Origin: Nitrosospira sp. Nsp14
GTDB taxonomy: Bacteria; Pseudomonadota; Gammaproteobacteria; Burkholderiales; Nitrosomonadaceae
Assembly: GCF_900113575.1 (NCBI RefSeq)
Contig: NZ_FOPV01000002.1
Location: 62,001 to 126,000 of the forward strand
Direction of reading: 5' to 3'
DNA: 64,000 bases
Part shown: positions 21,621 through 31,463 of the stretch, one piece after another
Position numbering within the stretch: position 1 is the first letter of the stretch
Layout: every line of letters starts with the position of its first letter
Position numbers and translations under genes: made by a program
The notes under the pieces: generated by a model
The model's database searches: none
Seen by the model: the letters and a program-made list of their open reading frames with translations, nothing else
What the model was told of the DNA's origin: nothing

Positions 21621-22040
21621 ATGGGCGTGTTTCACGTTGATATCGTCAGTGCGGAGGAGTCGATCTATTCCGGGCCGGCCGAATTTCTGGTTGCGCCGGC
21701 CGAAGCCGGGGAAGTGGGTATCTATCCGCAGCACACCCCCATGTTGACCCGGATCAAACCGGGATCGGTGCGTATCAAAGCGCCGCTGAAAGAAGAGGAA
21801 TTGGTTTACGTATCCGGCGGCATGCTCGAAATTCAGCCCGATGTGGTGACAATTCTCGCCGACACCGCTGTGCGCGGAGCCAATCTGGATGAGGCAAAAG
21901 CGAGCGAAGCCAAGAAACGGGCGGAGGAAGCCATGAAAGATCGATCTTCGGCAATAGATTATGCGCGGGCTCAGGCTGAGCTGGCTGAAGCGTCGGCGCA
22001 ACTGGCAGCCATTCAAAAACTGCGCAAACGCGGACATTAA
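21621..22040 (+). CDS. atpC: ATP synthase F1 subunit epsilon
   Basis: A 139-residue subunit that couples F1 to the c-ring and can inhibit hydrolysis. The N-terminal beta sandwich ([18 protein letters not shown], then [11 protein letters not shown]-like [19 protein letters not shown]) and the C-terminal helical hairpin rich in Ala/Glu/Arg are clear. I prefer the ATG at 21621, behind a GGGAA site, over the in-frame ATG at 21609. It is the last gene of the operon, closed by a terminator 16 bases later. Confidence 0.95.
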   Translation: MGVFHVDIVSAEESIYSGPAEFLVAPAEAGEVGIYPQHTPMLTRIKPGSVRIKAPLKEEELVYVSGGMLEIQPDVVTILADTAVRGANLDEAKASEAKKRAEEAMKDRSSAIDYARAQAELAEASAQLAAIQKLRKRGH

Positions 22041-22055
22041 ACATCGAGCATTTGT

Positions 22056-22080
22056 AAAGGGCGGGAACACCGCCCTTTTT
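22056..22080 (+). terminator. Rho-independent terminator of the atp operon
   Basis: A perfect 9-base stem AAAGGGCGG (22056-22064) and CCGCCCTTT (22070-22078) with a 5-base loop, ending in a T-run to 22080. It lies 16 bases after the atpC stop codon. Confidence 0.92.
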
Positions 22081-22162
22081 AGTTGTTACGCTCTGCCGCA
22101 GCGCGTCTTGTGCATTCGGAATTCTGCGCTTCGCCTGCGCTACCATATACCCACAGCGGGGA

Positions 22163-22192
22163 TTGGATTCCGGTCGGGCGATATGCTAAATT
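22163..22192 (+). promoter_or_regulatory. Possible sigma-70 promoter for glmU/glmS
   Basis: TTGGAT at 22163-22168 and TAAATT at 22187-22192 are separated by 18 bases, and the -10 is preceded by TGC, giving an extended -10. It lies after the atp terminator and 127 bases ahead of the preferred glmU start. Pattern match only. Confidence 0.35.
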
Positions 22193-22318
22193 AACGCACG
22201 ACGCGCGCTGGCTTAGAGCTGCCAGCGTGCCTGCTTCTATATCGATTTTATCGCGCTTAAGACGCAGGTGCGACAATCGAACGCCGCAGTCACGATTTCT
22301 AACTCATCCTTAATTGAT

Positions 22319-23692
22319 GTGTCCAAACTGAATATCGTCATTCTTGCCGCCGGCTTAGGTAAGCGCATGCACTCGATGTTGCCCAAAGTGCTACATCCCC
22401 TGGCAGGAAAACCGCTGCTCGCGCATGTGCTCGACACCGCGCGTGCCTTATCCCCCCGACAAATCTGCGTGGTGTATGGGCATGGCGGCGAGGCTGTGCC
22501 AAAGGCACTAGAGGACGCGGCCCTGATATGGGTGCGGCAGGAACCGCAACTGGGGACTGGGCACGCGTTAATGCAGGCGCTGCCGCATCTCAGCCACGAA
22601 GGCATGACTCTGGTGTTATACGGGGATGTGCCGCTCACCAGCGTTGAAACCCTTAAGAAGCTGATTTCCACGGCAGCGGATGAGACTTTTGCCCTGCTGA
22701 CAGTGGAGTTGACCGACCCTTCTGGTTACGGTCGGATCGTGCGGAGCGATACAGGCGCGGTCGTTGCCATAGTCGAGGAGAAGGATGCCAAGGGATCTCA
22801 ACGCAAAATCCATGAGATCAATACTGGCGTCATGGTGATTCCTAACCGGTATCTGCACGGGTGGTTGCATCAACTGGAAAACAACAATGCCCAAAAAGAG
22901 TATTACCTCACCGATGTGGTCGCGATGGCGGTAAGGGATGGCATAAGGGTAGAGGCAGCGCAGCCGATACATGAGTGGGAAACTACCGGTGTCAATAGCA
23001 AAGCGCAACTGGCCGATCTTGAGCGCATCTACCAGGGCGAGTATGCGGGAAAATTACTGGAGCAGGGTGTAACGCTCGCCGACCCGTCTCGCATCGATAT
23101 CCGCGGTCAACTTGTATGCGGTAGAGATGTATCCATAGACGTCGGGTGCATATTCGAGGGCGATGTGCAGTTGGGCGATGGCGTGAGAGTGGGCGCTTAC
23201 ACCATATTGAAAAACGTCAAAGTCGCGGCCGGGTCTGCAATCGCTCCCTTCAGCTTGATGGAAGCCACTGAAATCGGCAAAGATTGCCGTATTGGACCGT
23301 ATGCGCGTATCCGGCCGGGAAGCCGGTTGGGCGACGAGGTTCACATCGGCAATTTTGTTGAAGTCAAGAATAGCGTCATCGCGCACGGCAGCAAGGCCAA
23401 CCACCTCAGCTACATAGGCGATGCCGTGATCGGCAAGAGGGTCAACATCGGCGCCGGAACGATTACCTGTAACTATGATGGCGCGAACAAGCATCAGACT
23501 ATCATCGAGGATAACGTATTCGTCGGTTCCGATACTCAACTGGTCGCGCCGGTCAAGGTTACGCAAGGCTCTACCATTGGCGCCGGCTCGACCATCACGA
23601 GGGACACGCCACCCGAGACGCTGACGCTGTCGCGTGCCAAGCAGATGAGCGTCGAGGGATGGAAGCGCCCGGTGAAAAAGCCTAAAAACTAG
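22319..23692 (+). CDS. glmU: Bifunctional UDP-GlcNAc pyrophosphorylase / GlcN-1-P acetyltransferase
   Basis: GlmU acetylates glucosamine-1-phosphate and then uridylylates it, giving UDP-GlcNAc for peptidoglycan, lipid A and surface glycans. The N-terminal domain starts with [11 protein letters not shown], followed by [14 protein letters not shown], and has LYGDVPLTS and the NTGV segment; the C-terminal left-handed beta helix has many hexapeptide repeats, the [21 protein letters not shown] block and [13 protein letters not shown] with its catalytic-site residues. The GTG at 22319 gives 457 residues, against 456 in E. coli; an upstream GTG at 22268 would add 17 residues with no homology. The ribosome-binding site is weak. 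glmS follows after 73 bases. Confidence 0.96.
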   Translation: MSKLNIVILAAGLGKRMHSMLPKVLHPLAGKPLLAHVLDTARALSPRQICVVYGHGGEAVPKALEDAALIWVRQEPQLGTGHALMQALPHLSHEGMTLVLYGDVPLTSVETLKKLISTAADETFALLTVELTDPSGYGRIVRSDTGAVVAIVEEKDAKGSQRKIHEINTGVMVIPNRYLHGWLHQLENNNAQKEYYLTDVVAMAVRDGIRVEAAQPIHEWETTGVNSKAQLADLERIYQGEYAGKLLEQGVTLADPSRIDIRGQLVCGRDVSIDVGCIFEGDVQLGDGVRVGAYTILKNVKVAAGSAIAPFSLMEATEIGKDCRIGPYARIRPGSRLGDEVHIGNFVEVKNSVIAHGSKANHLSYIGDAVIGKRVNIGAGTITCNYDGANKHQTIIEDNVFVGSDTQLVAPVKVTQGSTIGAGSTITRDTPPETLTLSRAKQMSVEGWKRPVKKPKN

Positions 23693-23765
23693 AACTACAG
23701 GCAGGGTGTATAACGTTTTTACAATCTTTGTATCCCCTGACCAAACGCGAGCGAGGAACTAATTT

Positions 23766-25613
23766 ATGTGCGGGATAGTTGGTGCAATCTCTAACGACAA
23801 CATTGTTCCCACCCTGCTTGAGGGTTTACGGCGGCTGGAATATCGCGGCTATGATTCTGCCGGAATCGCGCTCAACAACGGCGGCCTCCATCGGTTGCGT
23901 ACCACCGGGCGCGTTGCCGAACTAAGCAAGCTTGCGGACGAGCAGAGCGCGTGTGGCGAGGCCGGCATCGCCCATACCCGCTGGGCTACCCATGGTGCGC
24001 CGTCGGAACGCAACGCTCACCCGCATTTTTCTGGCGAGGCAACTAAGGTCGCCGTAGTACATAACGGCATCATCGAAAACCACGAGGCGCTGCGTCAGCG
24101 CTTGCAAAATGAGGGATACGCCTTCACGTCCGATACCGATACCGAGGTCATCGCGCACCTGATCTCCTCCCACCTGAAAGAAAACCCCGACTTATTCGAG
24201 GCAGTATGCCTTGCCGTGGCCGAGCTGCAAGGTGCATACGCAATCGCGATCATGGAGGAAGCGCGGCCTGAACGCATCATCGTTTGCCGGAATGGCGCTC
24301 CGTTGTTACTGGGGTTAGGCGAGTCGGGCAATTACGCGGCCTCGGATGCTTCCGCGCTGCTGCAGGTGACAAGGCGAATGATCTATCTCGAAGAGGGCGA
24401 CGTAGCCGAGCTGCGCCGCGACGGGTACCGAATCGTGAATTGTCTTCAGGGCAACGTGCGCCAGGAAGTCTCCCGGGGAGTTCAGCAGAGCGAGCTGACC
24501 AACGAAGCGGTGGAAATGGGGCCTTATGCCCATTTCATGCAAAAGGAAATATTCGAGCAGCCGGGCGTCGTGGCGAACACTTTGGAAATGGTGGTCAACG
24601 CCCAATCCATTTCGCCGAGGCTGTTTGGCAGCGAAGCGGAGACCATTTTCAACAGTACCGGGAGCATTTTGATACTCGCCTGCGGGACCAGCTATCACGC
24701 GGGGCTGGTAGCCCGCTACTGGCTGGAAGCGGTGGCGGGGATGCCTTGCAATGTAGAAATCGCGAGCGAATACCGTTACCGGAACCCGGCGGTTGGACCC
24801 GACACGCTGGTAGTGGGTATCTCCCAATCCGGGGAAACCGCCGACACTCTGGCCGCCCTCAGCTATGCCAAACTATTGGGGCACCGCTACAGCCTGGCCA
24901 TCTGCAATGTGGCCGAAAGCGCGCTCGTGCGTCAGGCGGACCTGCGGTTTCTCACCCGCGCCGGGCCGGAAATTGGCGTTGCCTCCACCAAGGCATTTAC
25001 CACGCAACTGGCATCGCTCATGCTGCTCACTATGACTTTAGCCAAACTGCGCGGCAAACTCTCGGTTGAAAGCGAGCGCGATATGATCGTTGCGCTACGG
25101 CACCTGCCGGTCGCGCTCCAGCATGCGCTGCAAGTCGAGCCCGCGGTGAAAGTATGGGCGGAACGGTTTTCGGAAAAACGTCATGCCCTATTCTTGGGCC
25201 GTGGCATGCACTACCCGATTGCTCTGGAAGGGGCGCTCAAGCTAAAGGAAATTTCCTACATCCATGCTGAAGCTTACGCCGCTGGCGAATTGAAGCATGG
25301 TCCGCTGGCATTGGTGGATAAGGAGATGCCGGTGGTTGCCATTGCCCCCAACGACACCCTGCTGGAAAAACTCAAATCCAATTTACAGGAAGTCCGCGCC
25401 CGCGGTGGCGAACTCTACGTGTTTGCCGACGCCGATTCACACATTCAGGAGAGCGAAGGCGTCCATGTTATCCGTCTCGCCGAACATGCAGGACTGCTCA
25501 GCCCTATCCTTCACACTATTCCCCTGCAACTGCTTGCCTACCACGTCGCCCTGCAAAAAGGTACCGATGTCGATAAGCCCCGGAATCTCGCCAAATCTGT
25601 AACTGTGGAATGA
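23766..25613 (+). CDS. glmS: Glutamine-fructose-6-phosphate aminotransferase
   Basis: GlmS makes glucosamine-6-phosphate from fructose-6-phosphate and glutamine, the first step to UDP-GlcNAc. At 615 residues the protein is full length. Cys2 (MCGIVGA) is the glutaminase nucleophile; [22 protein letters not shown] and the NGIIENH segment belong to the N-terminal amidotransferase. Two SIS domains follow, with ACGTSYHAG and [19 protein letters not shown], and the C-terminal [12 protein letters not shown] closes the sugar site. A GAGGA ribosome-binding site precedes the ATG. No glmS ribozyme-like leader is expected or seen. A decayed copy of its last ~150 bases lies about 200 bases downstream. Confidence 0.97.
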   Translation: MCGIVGAISNDNIVPTLLEGLRRLEYRGYDSAGIALNNGGLHRLRTTGRVAELSKLADEQSACGEAGIAHTRWATHGAPSERNAHPHFSGEATKVAVVHNGIIENHEALRQRLQNEGYAFTSDTDTEVIAHLISSHLKENPDLFEAVCLAVAELQGAYAIAIMEEARPERIIVCRNGAPLLLGLGESGNYAASDASALLQVTRRMIYLEEGDVAELRRDGYRIVNCLQGNVRQEVSRGVQQSELTNEAVEMGPYAHFMQKEIFEQPGVVANTLEMVVNAQSISPRLFGSEAETIFNSTGSILILACGTSYHAGLVARYWLEAVAGMPCNVEIASEYRYRNPAVGPDTLVVGISQSGETADTLAALSYAKLLGHRYSLAICNVAESALVRQADLRFLTRAGPEIGVASTKAFTTQLASLMLLTMTLAKLRGKLSVESERDMIVALRHLPVALQHALQVEPAVKVWAERFSEKRHALFLGRGMHYPIALEGALKLKEISYIHAEAYAAGELKHGPLALVDKEMPVVAIAPNDTLLEKLKSNLQEVRARGGELYVFADADSHIQESEGVHVIRLAEHAGLLSPILHTIPLQLLAYHVALQKGTDVDKPRNLAKSVTVE

Positions 25614-26017
25614 TCTTTTCCTGCTGCCGCGGGATGTATTGGTTTTCGGGGCTTTAATATTTAGAAAGAACTGGAGACCTGAATAAACGAGGGTATATCG
25701 AAGAGCCCAGGGACTTTCAATTCTGTAAGCGCGTTTTGCCCTTAACGCCAAGGAATAAGGCTCTTCAACAAATAAAAACAAAACTCGCTGGCGATGCGGA
25801 TTATCAATGTCGTTGTCCTGACGAACACGCGGGATTGCTTAGCCCCTTCCTTCGCAACATTCTCCTACGCAAAGCTGCCTCCATGTAGCCTGGCAAAAAG
25901 GCGCCATGTCGATAAGCCATAAAATTTGGCGAAACTGATGACAGTGGAGCGGCCGGCTGAGCGTTCAAAGTATTCGAAGTATTAAATCGCAATACTTAAA
26001 CTTTCCGTAGCTTCTTG
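25614..26017. other. Intergenic region with glmS remnant
   Basis: About 400 bases downstream of glmS with no intact gene. The right part (about 25803-25955) is a degraded copy of the glmS 3' end. The left part holds an 8-base inverted repeat (GAAGAGCC near 25699 and GGCTCTTC near 25758) separated by about 50 bases, of unknown meaning. Confidence 0.6.
25803..25955 (+). pseudogene. Decayed duplicate of the glmS 3' end
   Basis: This stretch aligns by eye to the last ~140 bases of glmS (about 25473-25613). Shared blocks include GATGTCGATAAGCC-type sequence (ATGTCGATAAGCC near 25906-25918), GCAAAAAGG, and a segment translating as [13 protein letters not shown] against [13 protein letters not shown] in GlmS. 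The frame is broken by an in-frame TAG near 25884 and by small indels, so it cannot be translated as a whole. It is best read as the remains of a tandem duplication or a recombination with a second glmS. Confidence 0.75.
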
Positions 26018-26278
26018 CTACGTGCTATACAGCTCCAGGTCATCCTCATTCAGAGGACGTTCACCGCATGCCGGGCAATAGGGTGTGTGAATCTGGCGAT
26101 GACAGATGCGACAAGTCCACGGAATGGCTCTTACAGTACTCTCTTGGCCGCCTTGGAGCGTTACCTTGCTCCTATTCGAGCGCTGTACAACCTTTCGTCG
26201 CATCGCCAGCACCTCAGGCTTGGCTAGATAGTTGCCGACCGGCTTAGACGCCGAGCAGCTTGTTTCCTCGCCCGCCAT
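26018..26278 (-). CDS. Short zinc-ribbon protein, probably truncated
   Basis: An 86-residue frame with one clear motif near its C-terminus: WTCRICHRQ...YCPACGERPL, a C-x2-C...C-x2-C zinc ribbon. I recall this type of ribbon at the N-terminus of larger membrane proteins in related bacteria, where it continues DLTLRGL; here the frame ends a few residues after the ribbon (DDLELYST). That suggests a gene remnant rather than a complete gene. An internal ATG at 26200 is another possible start. It lies next to the glmS remnant. Confidence 0.4.
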   Translation of the reverse strand: MAGEETSCSASKPVGNYLAKPEVLAMRRKVVQRSNRSKVTLQGGQESTVRAIPWTCRICHRQIHTPYCPACGERPLNEDDLELYST

Positions 26279-26341
26279 CCAGACAGCTCGTCTGAATTCT
26301 GTAGTGCCGCTCTTGTTGCCCGGGCTCTGACCCCTCGCTTT

Positions 26342-26812
26342 TTAAGGTCTATCTTTAACCGAAACCAGGAGCCTGATCCGGGGATTTGGTTCGTTGCCCC
26401 TGAAGTTTTCCGGATAAACCTCCACCATCGGTCCATCGCCCATCAGAAGGCCCGAGGCCGGAAACCAGGAACGATAAATCTGATCGCATGTCCCGAATAA
26501 CTCGGAAACGGGACCCTCGTGTACGAATTCCGCATAATTGCCTGCGGGCACCGTTATGATGTCCAGGTTCTCCGGAAGACTGTTTGTGTCTGCCACTTGC
26601 ACGCACGGGGCGTAGTTGACGCATCCCGATTTGGCCGAGCCGGAGACAACTCCCATTGCTGGGCCGCAGATATTTTTTATCTCCGGAATTTTCGACTGCA
26701 GCCTTGACCATAACTCTGGAATCCGCTCTTTGTCCCGGGGCATTTCAATGTCCTCGCGCAATCCGGCGCAAACAACCTGATTCATGCTCAGCAGTCTTGG
26801 TGTCATTTTCAA
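26342..26812 (-). CDS. GyrI-like / AraC effector-binding-domain protein
   Basis: A 156-residue stand-alone effector-binding (GyrI-like, SOUL-related) domain. The N-terminal MTPRLLSMNQVVCAGLR strand, the central IPELWSRLQSKIPEI helix, and the C-terminal FVHEGPVSELFGTCDQIYRSWFPASGL and MVEVYPENF segments follow the family order. Such domains bind small hydrophobic or drug-like molecules; stand-alone copies lack the DNA-binding part of AraC regulators. It is flanked by unrelated genes and appears to be its own unit. Confidence 0.75.
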   Translation of the reverse strand: MKMTPRLLSMNQVVCAGLREDIEMPRDKERIPELWSRLQSKIPEIKNICGPAMGVVSGSAKSGCVNYAPCVQVADTNSLPENLDIITVPAGNYAEFVHEGPVSELFGTCDQIYRSWFPASGLLMGDGPMVEVYPENFRGNEPNPRIRLLVSVKDRP

Positions 26813-26976
26813 ATCCTACTCGTCGGCAAACTATTAACGGAAACGGAACACTAAGCTTCCAGACAATCGCGATGTCCCTGATGAGCACTATCTTGCAGAT
26901 CAACTCCTTAGGCGGGCATGCCATCGTACGGATCAAGCCGCCGATGCGTTCGCCTGCTCGTAACTTCTATTAAAGC

Positions 26977-27933
26977 TTAAGCGCTCCAGGCGCTCTGCTC
27001 CAGAAATGTGTGTAGGTAATGCACGGCATCGTCGCCCGTATGCCCATACCGGACCTTTGCGTCGTAATACATCGCTACAATGGCGGACACGCTGTCCTGA
27101 TAAATTCCGAACCCGTCCACGTCCGCATCCCGAAAAAAGAACGTTCCTTCCATTGCAGACACGTCTTCCGACAAGCGGCCTCTGCCCGCTGGATCGTCAG
27201 CTTCAAATGCATGCACATGATCGTCCTGCATCAGGAAGTCATCCGATACGGTAAATCCGCCCCTTTCTTCAATGGCATGAATCAGGCACGACAATAACAG
27301 GATAAGCTTTCTTTTGCCGATTCCTGCTACCTGCTCTCTGGCTTGACACCGCACGTAATCCTCCGGATAAAGTAGCTTGTCTGTCACGGCGTCGATCATC
27401 GCGTCTTCCATGGCAAAGAAAAACCAGGCGTAGGCTGGCTCTACCACGGTAGCGGCAGTGTTACCGGCTTTGAACTCGGCGGAAATCGCCCGAACCCTCT
27501 CTCCGTGCCTTCGCTGGTCCGTACAAAGCAATAAGTAGTATCGCTCCAGGCGTGCTCCAGAGTATTTTTCCGATCGTGAAATATCAGCTTTTATCTTCTC
27601 CAGCAAATCATCATTTCCTTGAACTTCGTCTAATGACGTGATCCGTAGTGCGATATGCCGCTCCTCACCGTCCGCTATCCTCTCGCTCGAATATCGGGCG
27701 ATGATGTCTGCTCCTTCAACGTCTGCACCCTGAGGAGCCTGGACCTCATATTTGAGGGGCACATATTTTCCAAAGGCGGAAAGTATACGTTCGGTTTTTT
27801 CTAAAAAGCGGGGGCTCAGCTCGTTATTGTGGCTTGGATGACAAAATCCCTCGGTCTCCTCAGGCTCAGCTTGAGCATAGAGAACAAGTTCTTCCAGAAT
27901 ACTTGCTGGCGTAACCTGACCTTTAAAGTGCAT
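26977..27933 (-). CDS. Protein of unknown function
   Basis: A 318-residue soluble, acidic protein with no signal peptide or membrane segment. I do not recognise a family. Visible features are a C-rich helix-like segment LLLLSCLIHAIEERGGF near residues 219-240, an EDYVRCQAREQVAGIGKRK stretch before it, a conserved-looking LRITSLDEVQGNDDL region near 97-111, and many Asp/Glu residues in the C-terminal third. The long frame and codon use agree with a real gene. About 200 non-coding bases separate it from the MacB-like permease downstream on the plus axis. Confidence 0.55.
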   Translation of the reverse strand: MHFKGQVTPASILEELVLYAQAEPEETEGFCHPSHNNELSPRFLEKTERILSAFGKYVPLKYEVQAPQGADVEGADIIARYSSERIADGEERHIALRITSLDEVQGNDDLLEKIKADISRSEKYSGARLERYYLLLCTDQRRHGERVRAISAEFKAGNTAATVVEPAYAWFFFAMEDAMIDAVTDKLLYPEDYVRCQAREQVAGIGKRKLILLLSCLIHAIEERGGFTVSDDFLMQDDHVHAFEADDPAGRGRLSEDVSAMEGTFFFRDADVDGFGIYQDSVSAIVAMYYDAKVRYGHTGDDAVHYLHTFLEQSAWSA

Positions 27934-28132
27934 GCCTACACCTCGATAGTTCTAGTATTTCACGAGCGAAATGATGCTGCCAAGCACCATTCTGCTCGTC
28001 GAACACAGGAAGCGCAATTCGGTATCTTTCGGCAGTGCCATTAAGAACGACGGGTTACGCCGGAATGTCAGGTGCTGGATTCACCTGCTGGCGTTTTGAA
28101 GTCCCGTGTTTTTTGGGGTGCGGCCTTCGCCA

Positions 28133-29356
28133 TTATTCATATCGCAGAGCTTCCACCGGTCTTAACGCGGAGGCTTTTCTTGCCGGATAGAAGCCGAAGA
28201 ATATGCCGACTGCGGAGGCAAAGGCAAACGCCAAAGCGATCATGCCCAACGTGATTACCACCACCATATCCGTGGCGAGACTTACCGCCCAGGCGCCCGC
28301 CACGCCCAAAGCAACTCCGATAAGACCGCCGAGAATGCAGATAACCAGCGCTTCCAGCAGAAATTGACCGAGGATGGCACGGCGATTGGCGCCGATAGCC
28401 ATGCGAATCCCGATTTCGCGTGTTCGCTCGGTCACCGAGACAAGCATGATATTCATGATGCCGATGCCGCCCACCAGTAGCGACACGGAAGCAATGGCCC
28501 CCAGCATGATGGACATGACCTTGGCCGCCCCTGTGGCTACGGCAGCCAACGCGGCCATGTTCCGTACCGTGAAATCATTTTCCATGCCTTCCGAAAGCCG
28601 GTGGCGCTGGCGCAGCAGACGGTTCATCTCGGTCTCCGCCTCATCCATCACCTCCGCGGATCGCGCCTGTGCCATCATGAAGCGTATCGTCCCGGGAAAC
28701 TGGTTGCCAAAAACCTGGCGTTGGCCGGTCGTGAGGGGGATGAATACCGCATCATCCTGGTCGCGGCCATCCAGGCTTTGCCCTTTTGGTGTAAGTACCC
28801 CACCGACAAGGAACGGGCTGTTCTTGATGCGTATAGTCTTCCCTGTGGGGTCTTCCTCGCCAAACAGATTTTTTGCGGTAACTTGGCCGAGAATGACGAC
28901 CCGCGTTCCTGAGCGCAGATCAGCTTCAGTGAACAAGGCGCCGCTCTCGGCTGCCCAGTCGCGCACAGCGAAATAATCCGGCGTGACCCCTGTCACGCTG
29001 GTGCTCCAGTTATTCGCGCCGTAGTTTAGTTGTGCCGTCCCCGTAATGATCGGCGCGGTGGCCTTGATCGAGGGGAGATGGGCGATGGCCTGTGCATCGC
29101 CCATCGTCAATGTCTGCACGCCGCCAGCGGCGGAACGCAGGGCGCCGGAAGAGGTGGCGCCGGGAACGACCAGCAGCAGGTTGCTGCCCATCGAGCTGAT
29201 CGCCTGGTTCACCGTCGTTTGCGCACCCTGACCCACCGCGAGCATCAATACTACGGCGGCAACGCCGATGATCATGCCGAGCATGGTCAAGGCGGTGCGC
29301 AGGCGGTTGAGGCGCAATGCCCTTAGTGCTTCTCCGACTACTGCGAGCAGGTTCAT
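28133..29356 (-). CDS. MacB-like ABC transporter permease
   Basis: A 407-residue permease of the MacB/FtsX type: one N-terminal membrane helix (LTMLGMIIGVAAVVLMLAVG, about residues 22-43), a large periplasmic domain starting QTTVNQAISSMGSNLLLVVPG, and three C-terminal helices with the VTERTREIGIRMAIGANRRAIL motif between. In E. coli MacB the ATPase and permease are one chain; here they are separate. The start overlaps the ATPase stop as ATGA. With the adaptor it would form a tripartite mechanotransmission efflux system (macrolide, peptide or glycolipid export) using a TolC-like outer-membrane protein that is not in this operon. Confidence 0.92.
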   Translation of the reverse strand: MNLLAVVGEALRALRLNRLRTALTMLGMIIGVAAVVLMLAVGQGAQTTVNQAISSMGSNLLLVVPGATSSGALRSAAGGVQTLTMGDAQAIAHLPSIKATAPIITGTAQLNYGANNWSTSVTGVTPDYFAVRDWAAESGALFTEADLRSGTRVVILGQVTAKNLFGEEDPTGKTIRIKNSPFLVGGVLTPKGQSLDGRDQDDAVFIPLTTGQRQVFGNQFPGTIRFMMAQARSAEVMDEAETEMNRLLRQRHRLSEGMENDFTVRNMAALAAVATGAAKVMSIMLGAIASVSLLVGGIGIMNIMLVSVTERTREIGIRMAIGANRRAILGQFLLEALVICILGGLIGVALGVAGAWAVSLATDMVVVITLGMIALAFAFASAVGIFFGFYPARKASALRPVEALRYE

Positions 29357-30093
29357 TGCGCAGTTGCCTCGTCGTGCACGATGCGCCCGTCCTTCAACCG
29401 GACCAGCCGCTGGGTGTAGGCGGCAATGTCGTCCTCATGGGTCACGAGTACGACCGTGATACCCTGCTCGCGGTTGAGCATCTGAAAAATTGCCATGATT
29501 TCGCGACTGGTCTGGGTGTCGAGATTACCGGTGGGTTCGTCGGCCAATATGAGCGGGGGATTATTGATCAAGGCGCGGCAAATAGCCACGCGTTGCTGCT
29601 GCCCCCCCGAAAGCTGGCTGGGCTGATACGCCGCAAATTTTACCAAGCCTGTTTGATCCAGCAGGGCCAGTGCGCGTTTACGGCTTTCGGCGCGGCTCAC
29701 ACCTGCGTAAAGCAGCGGTGTGGCAACGTTGTCCAGCGCCGTCATCCGTTTCAGAAGGTTGAACCCCTGGAACACGAAACCAATGTTGTGATTGCGTACG
29801 CGCGCGAGCTCATCGTCGGAGAGGGCCGCGATGTCGCGTCCATCGAACCAGTAATGCCCGCGGGTAGGGGTATCAAGACAACCCAGGATATTCATCAGGG
29901 TGGATTTTCCTGAACCGGAGTGTCCCATGATCGCAACGAACTGGCCCCGCGGTATGACGAGATTCACATCGAAAAGCACTTGACTGTTGACCGATGCGCT
30001 TGCACCGCCGCTGGTGTCCAGGCTGTAAATCTTGGAGACGTTTTCGACCCGGATAAGGCAATCTTCAAAAGCGGTTGGATGGAGTGACGGCAT
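29353..30093 (-). CDS. MacB-like ABC transporter ATP-binding protein
   Basis: A 246-residue ABC ATPase of the LolD/MacB group. Walker [10 protein letters not shown] lies near residues 56-64, the signature [11 protein letters not shown] near 161-171, Walker [12 protein letters not shown] near 181-191, and the switch histidine in VTHEDD. It overlaps the adaptor stop by one base and the permease start by four, so the three genes are translationally coupled. It powers the MacA/MacB-like exporter. Confidence 0.93.
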   Translation of the reverse strand: MPSLHPTAFEDCLIRVENVSKIYSLDTSGGASASVNSQVLFDVNLVIPRGQFVAIMGHSGSGKSTLMNILGCLDTPTRGHYWFDGRDIAALSDDELARVRNHNIGFVFQGFNLLKRMTALDNVATPLLYAGVSRAESRKRALALLDQTGLVKFAAYQPSQLSGGQQQRVAICRALINNPPLILADEPTGNLDTQTSREIMAIFQMLNREQGITVVLVTHEDDIAAYTQRLVRLKDGRIVHDEATAQ

Positions 30094-31244
30094 CAGAACA
30101 TTCTGAACTTGAGTTTGCTGCCGGACTTGTCCTTCTCCCCGACTTCGCGGACGACAAGCTTATCGCCCTCCTTGATCTCGCCCTCCACGATTTCAGTGAA
30201 GGTATTATCAGTGATGCCGGTCTTTACGTAGACGGGGACAGGCTTGTCGTCTTCCAGACGCAGCCGATAAACCGCGTGCTTACCCCGTTCGGGTGGAGCG
30301 GTCTTTGCACTATCCGAATCTTCCCCCGGCTTGTAGCGTAGCGAGGCATTGGGAACCCTCAGCACGTCCTTTTTCTGATTGACGGCAAAACGCACATTGG
30401 CAGTCATGCCGGGCAGCAATACCCCATCATCATTCGGTACCGCGACAATCACATTGTAGGAAACCACGTTTTGTTGAATGGTGGGATTCAGGCGTACCTG
30501 TTTTACCGTACCGGTAAATTCGCGCTCTGGGAACGCGTCGACCCCGAAATGTACTGTCTGGCCGAGACGCAGATGGCCAATATCGGCTTCCGCCACGCTG
30601 GTATCGATCTGCATCTGGCTCAGGTCGTTGGCGATCTGGAACAGCGTCGGGGTCTGGAAGCTGGCAGCCACGGTTTGCCCGATGTCCACGTTGCGTGCGA
30701 TCACCACGCCTGAAATTGGTGAACGGATAACGCTATAGCCAAGATTGGTGCGGTCGCGCGCGAGTTGTGCCTGGATGGAGGCGTGCTGGGCTCGCGCTGC
30801 CAGAAGTTGCTGTTCGAAGTCGTTCAGCGCATCGGGGGAAATGAAGCCCCGCTCGCTCAGCGCCCGGTTGCGATTCATCCTGTTTACGGCGAGCTCGAGC
30901 GCGGCCTGGGCACTGGCCAAATTGGCTTCCGACTGCCGTAATTGCGCCTGAAACAGCGATGGATCGAGCTCAACCAGTATTTGTCCCGCCTTGACCTCAT
31001 CGTTGAAATCCACGTGAAGCTTGTACACGGTGCCGGAGACTTGTGTGCCTACATTCACCAGCACGACCGGGTTGAGCGTGCCGTTCGCCGAGATGCCTTG
31101 TACGATATCTCCGCGGTCGACTGCCTGCGTTTTGTACCGGTCCTGCGTGGATTCGGGTTTGGAGGCCCAGTACCATAGGACGGCAGCCGCCAGCAGCAGC
31201 GCAAAGATCAGGATGAATACCCGACGGCGCGTATTAAAAGCCAT
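30093..31244 (-). CDS. MacA/HlyD-like periplasmic adaptor
   Basis: A 383-residue membrane-fusion protein. An N-terminal membrane anchor (RRVFILIFALLLAAAVLWYWA, about residues 6-26) leads to a lipoyl-like domain (GTQVSGTVYKLHVDFNDEVKAGQILVELD), an alpha-helical hairpin (about 95-160), a second lipoyl half (IRSPISGVVIARNVDIGQTV) and beta-barrel domains. This order is that of MacA. The ATG at 31244 puts the anchor at the N-terminus; an upstream TTG at 31280 would add 12 residues. First gene of the three-gene operon. Confidence 0.9.
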   Translation of the reverse strand: MAFNTRRRVFILIFALLLAAAVLWYWASKPESTQDRYKTQAVDRGDIVQGISANGTLNPVVLVNVGTQVSGTVYKLHVDFNDEVKAGQILVELDPSLFQAQLRQSEANLASAQAALELAVNRMNRNRALSERGFISPDALNDFEQQLLAARAQHASIQAQLARDRTNLGYSVIRSPISGVVIARNVDIGQTVAASFQTPTLFQIANDLSQMQIDTSVAEADIGHLRLGQTVHFGVDAFPEREFTGTVKQVRLNPTIQQNVVSYNVIVAVPNDDGVLLPGMTANVRFAVNQKKDVLRVPNASLRYKPGEDSDSAKTAPPERGKHAVYRLRLEDDKPVPVYVKTGITDNTFTEIVEGEIKEGDKLVVREVGEKDKSGSKLKFRMF

Positions 31245-31463
31245 ACCTGACTGAGGAGTACCGGCTGTCCGGCGGGACAAAGATGAACGACACGAAAGAG
31301 ATAAAAACCGGAATGTTACCTGAGTATGAGCTATTAATAAAATGCGCGTGGGCTGGTTGCGAGGGGCCCCAGCCGCGGACCCACGGGCATGGTCGAGTTT
31401 GAAGCCTCATTGAAATGAAAACTGCGTGGCGGCGTAGTTTTATGGCGTACACCGGTCCTGTTA

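Noticed and set aside
23693-23765. Possible glmS ribozyme/riboswitch leader
   Set aside because: Only 73 bases, without the conserved core; that ribozyme is typical of Gram-positive bacteria.
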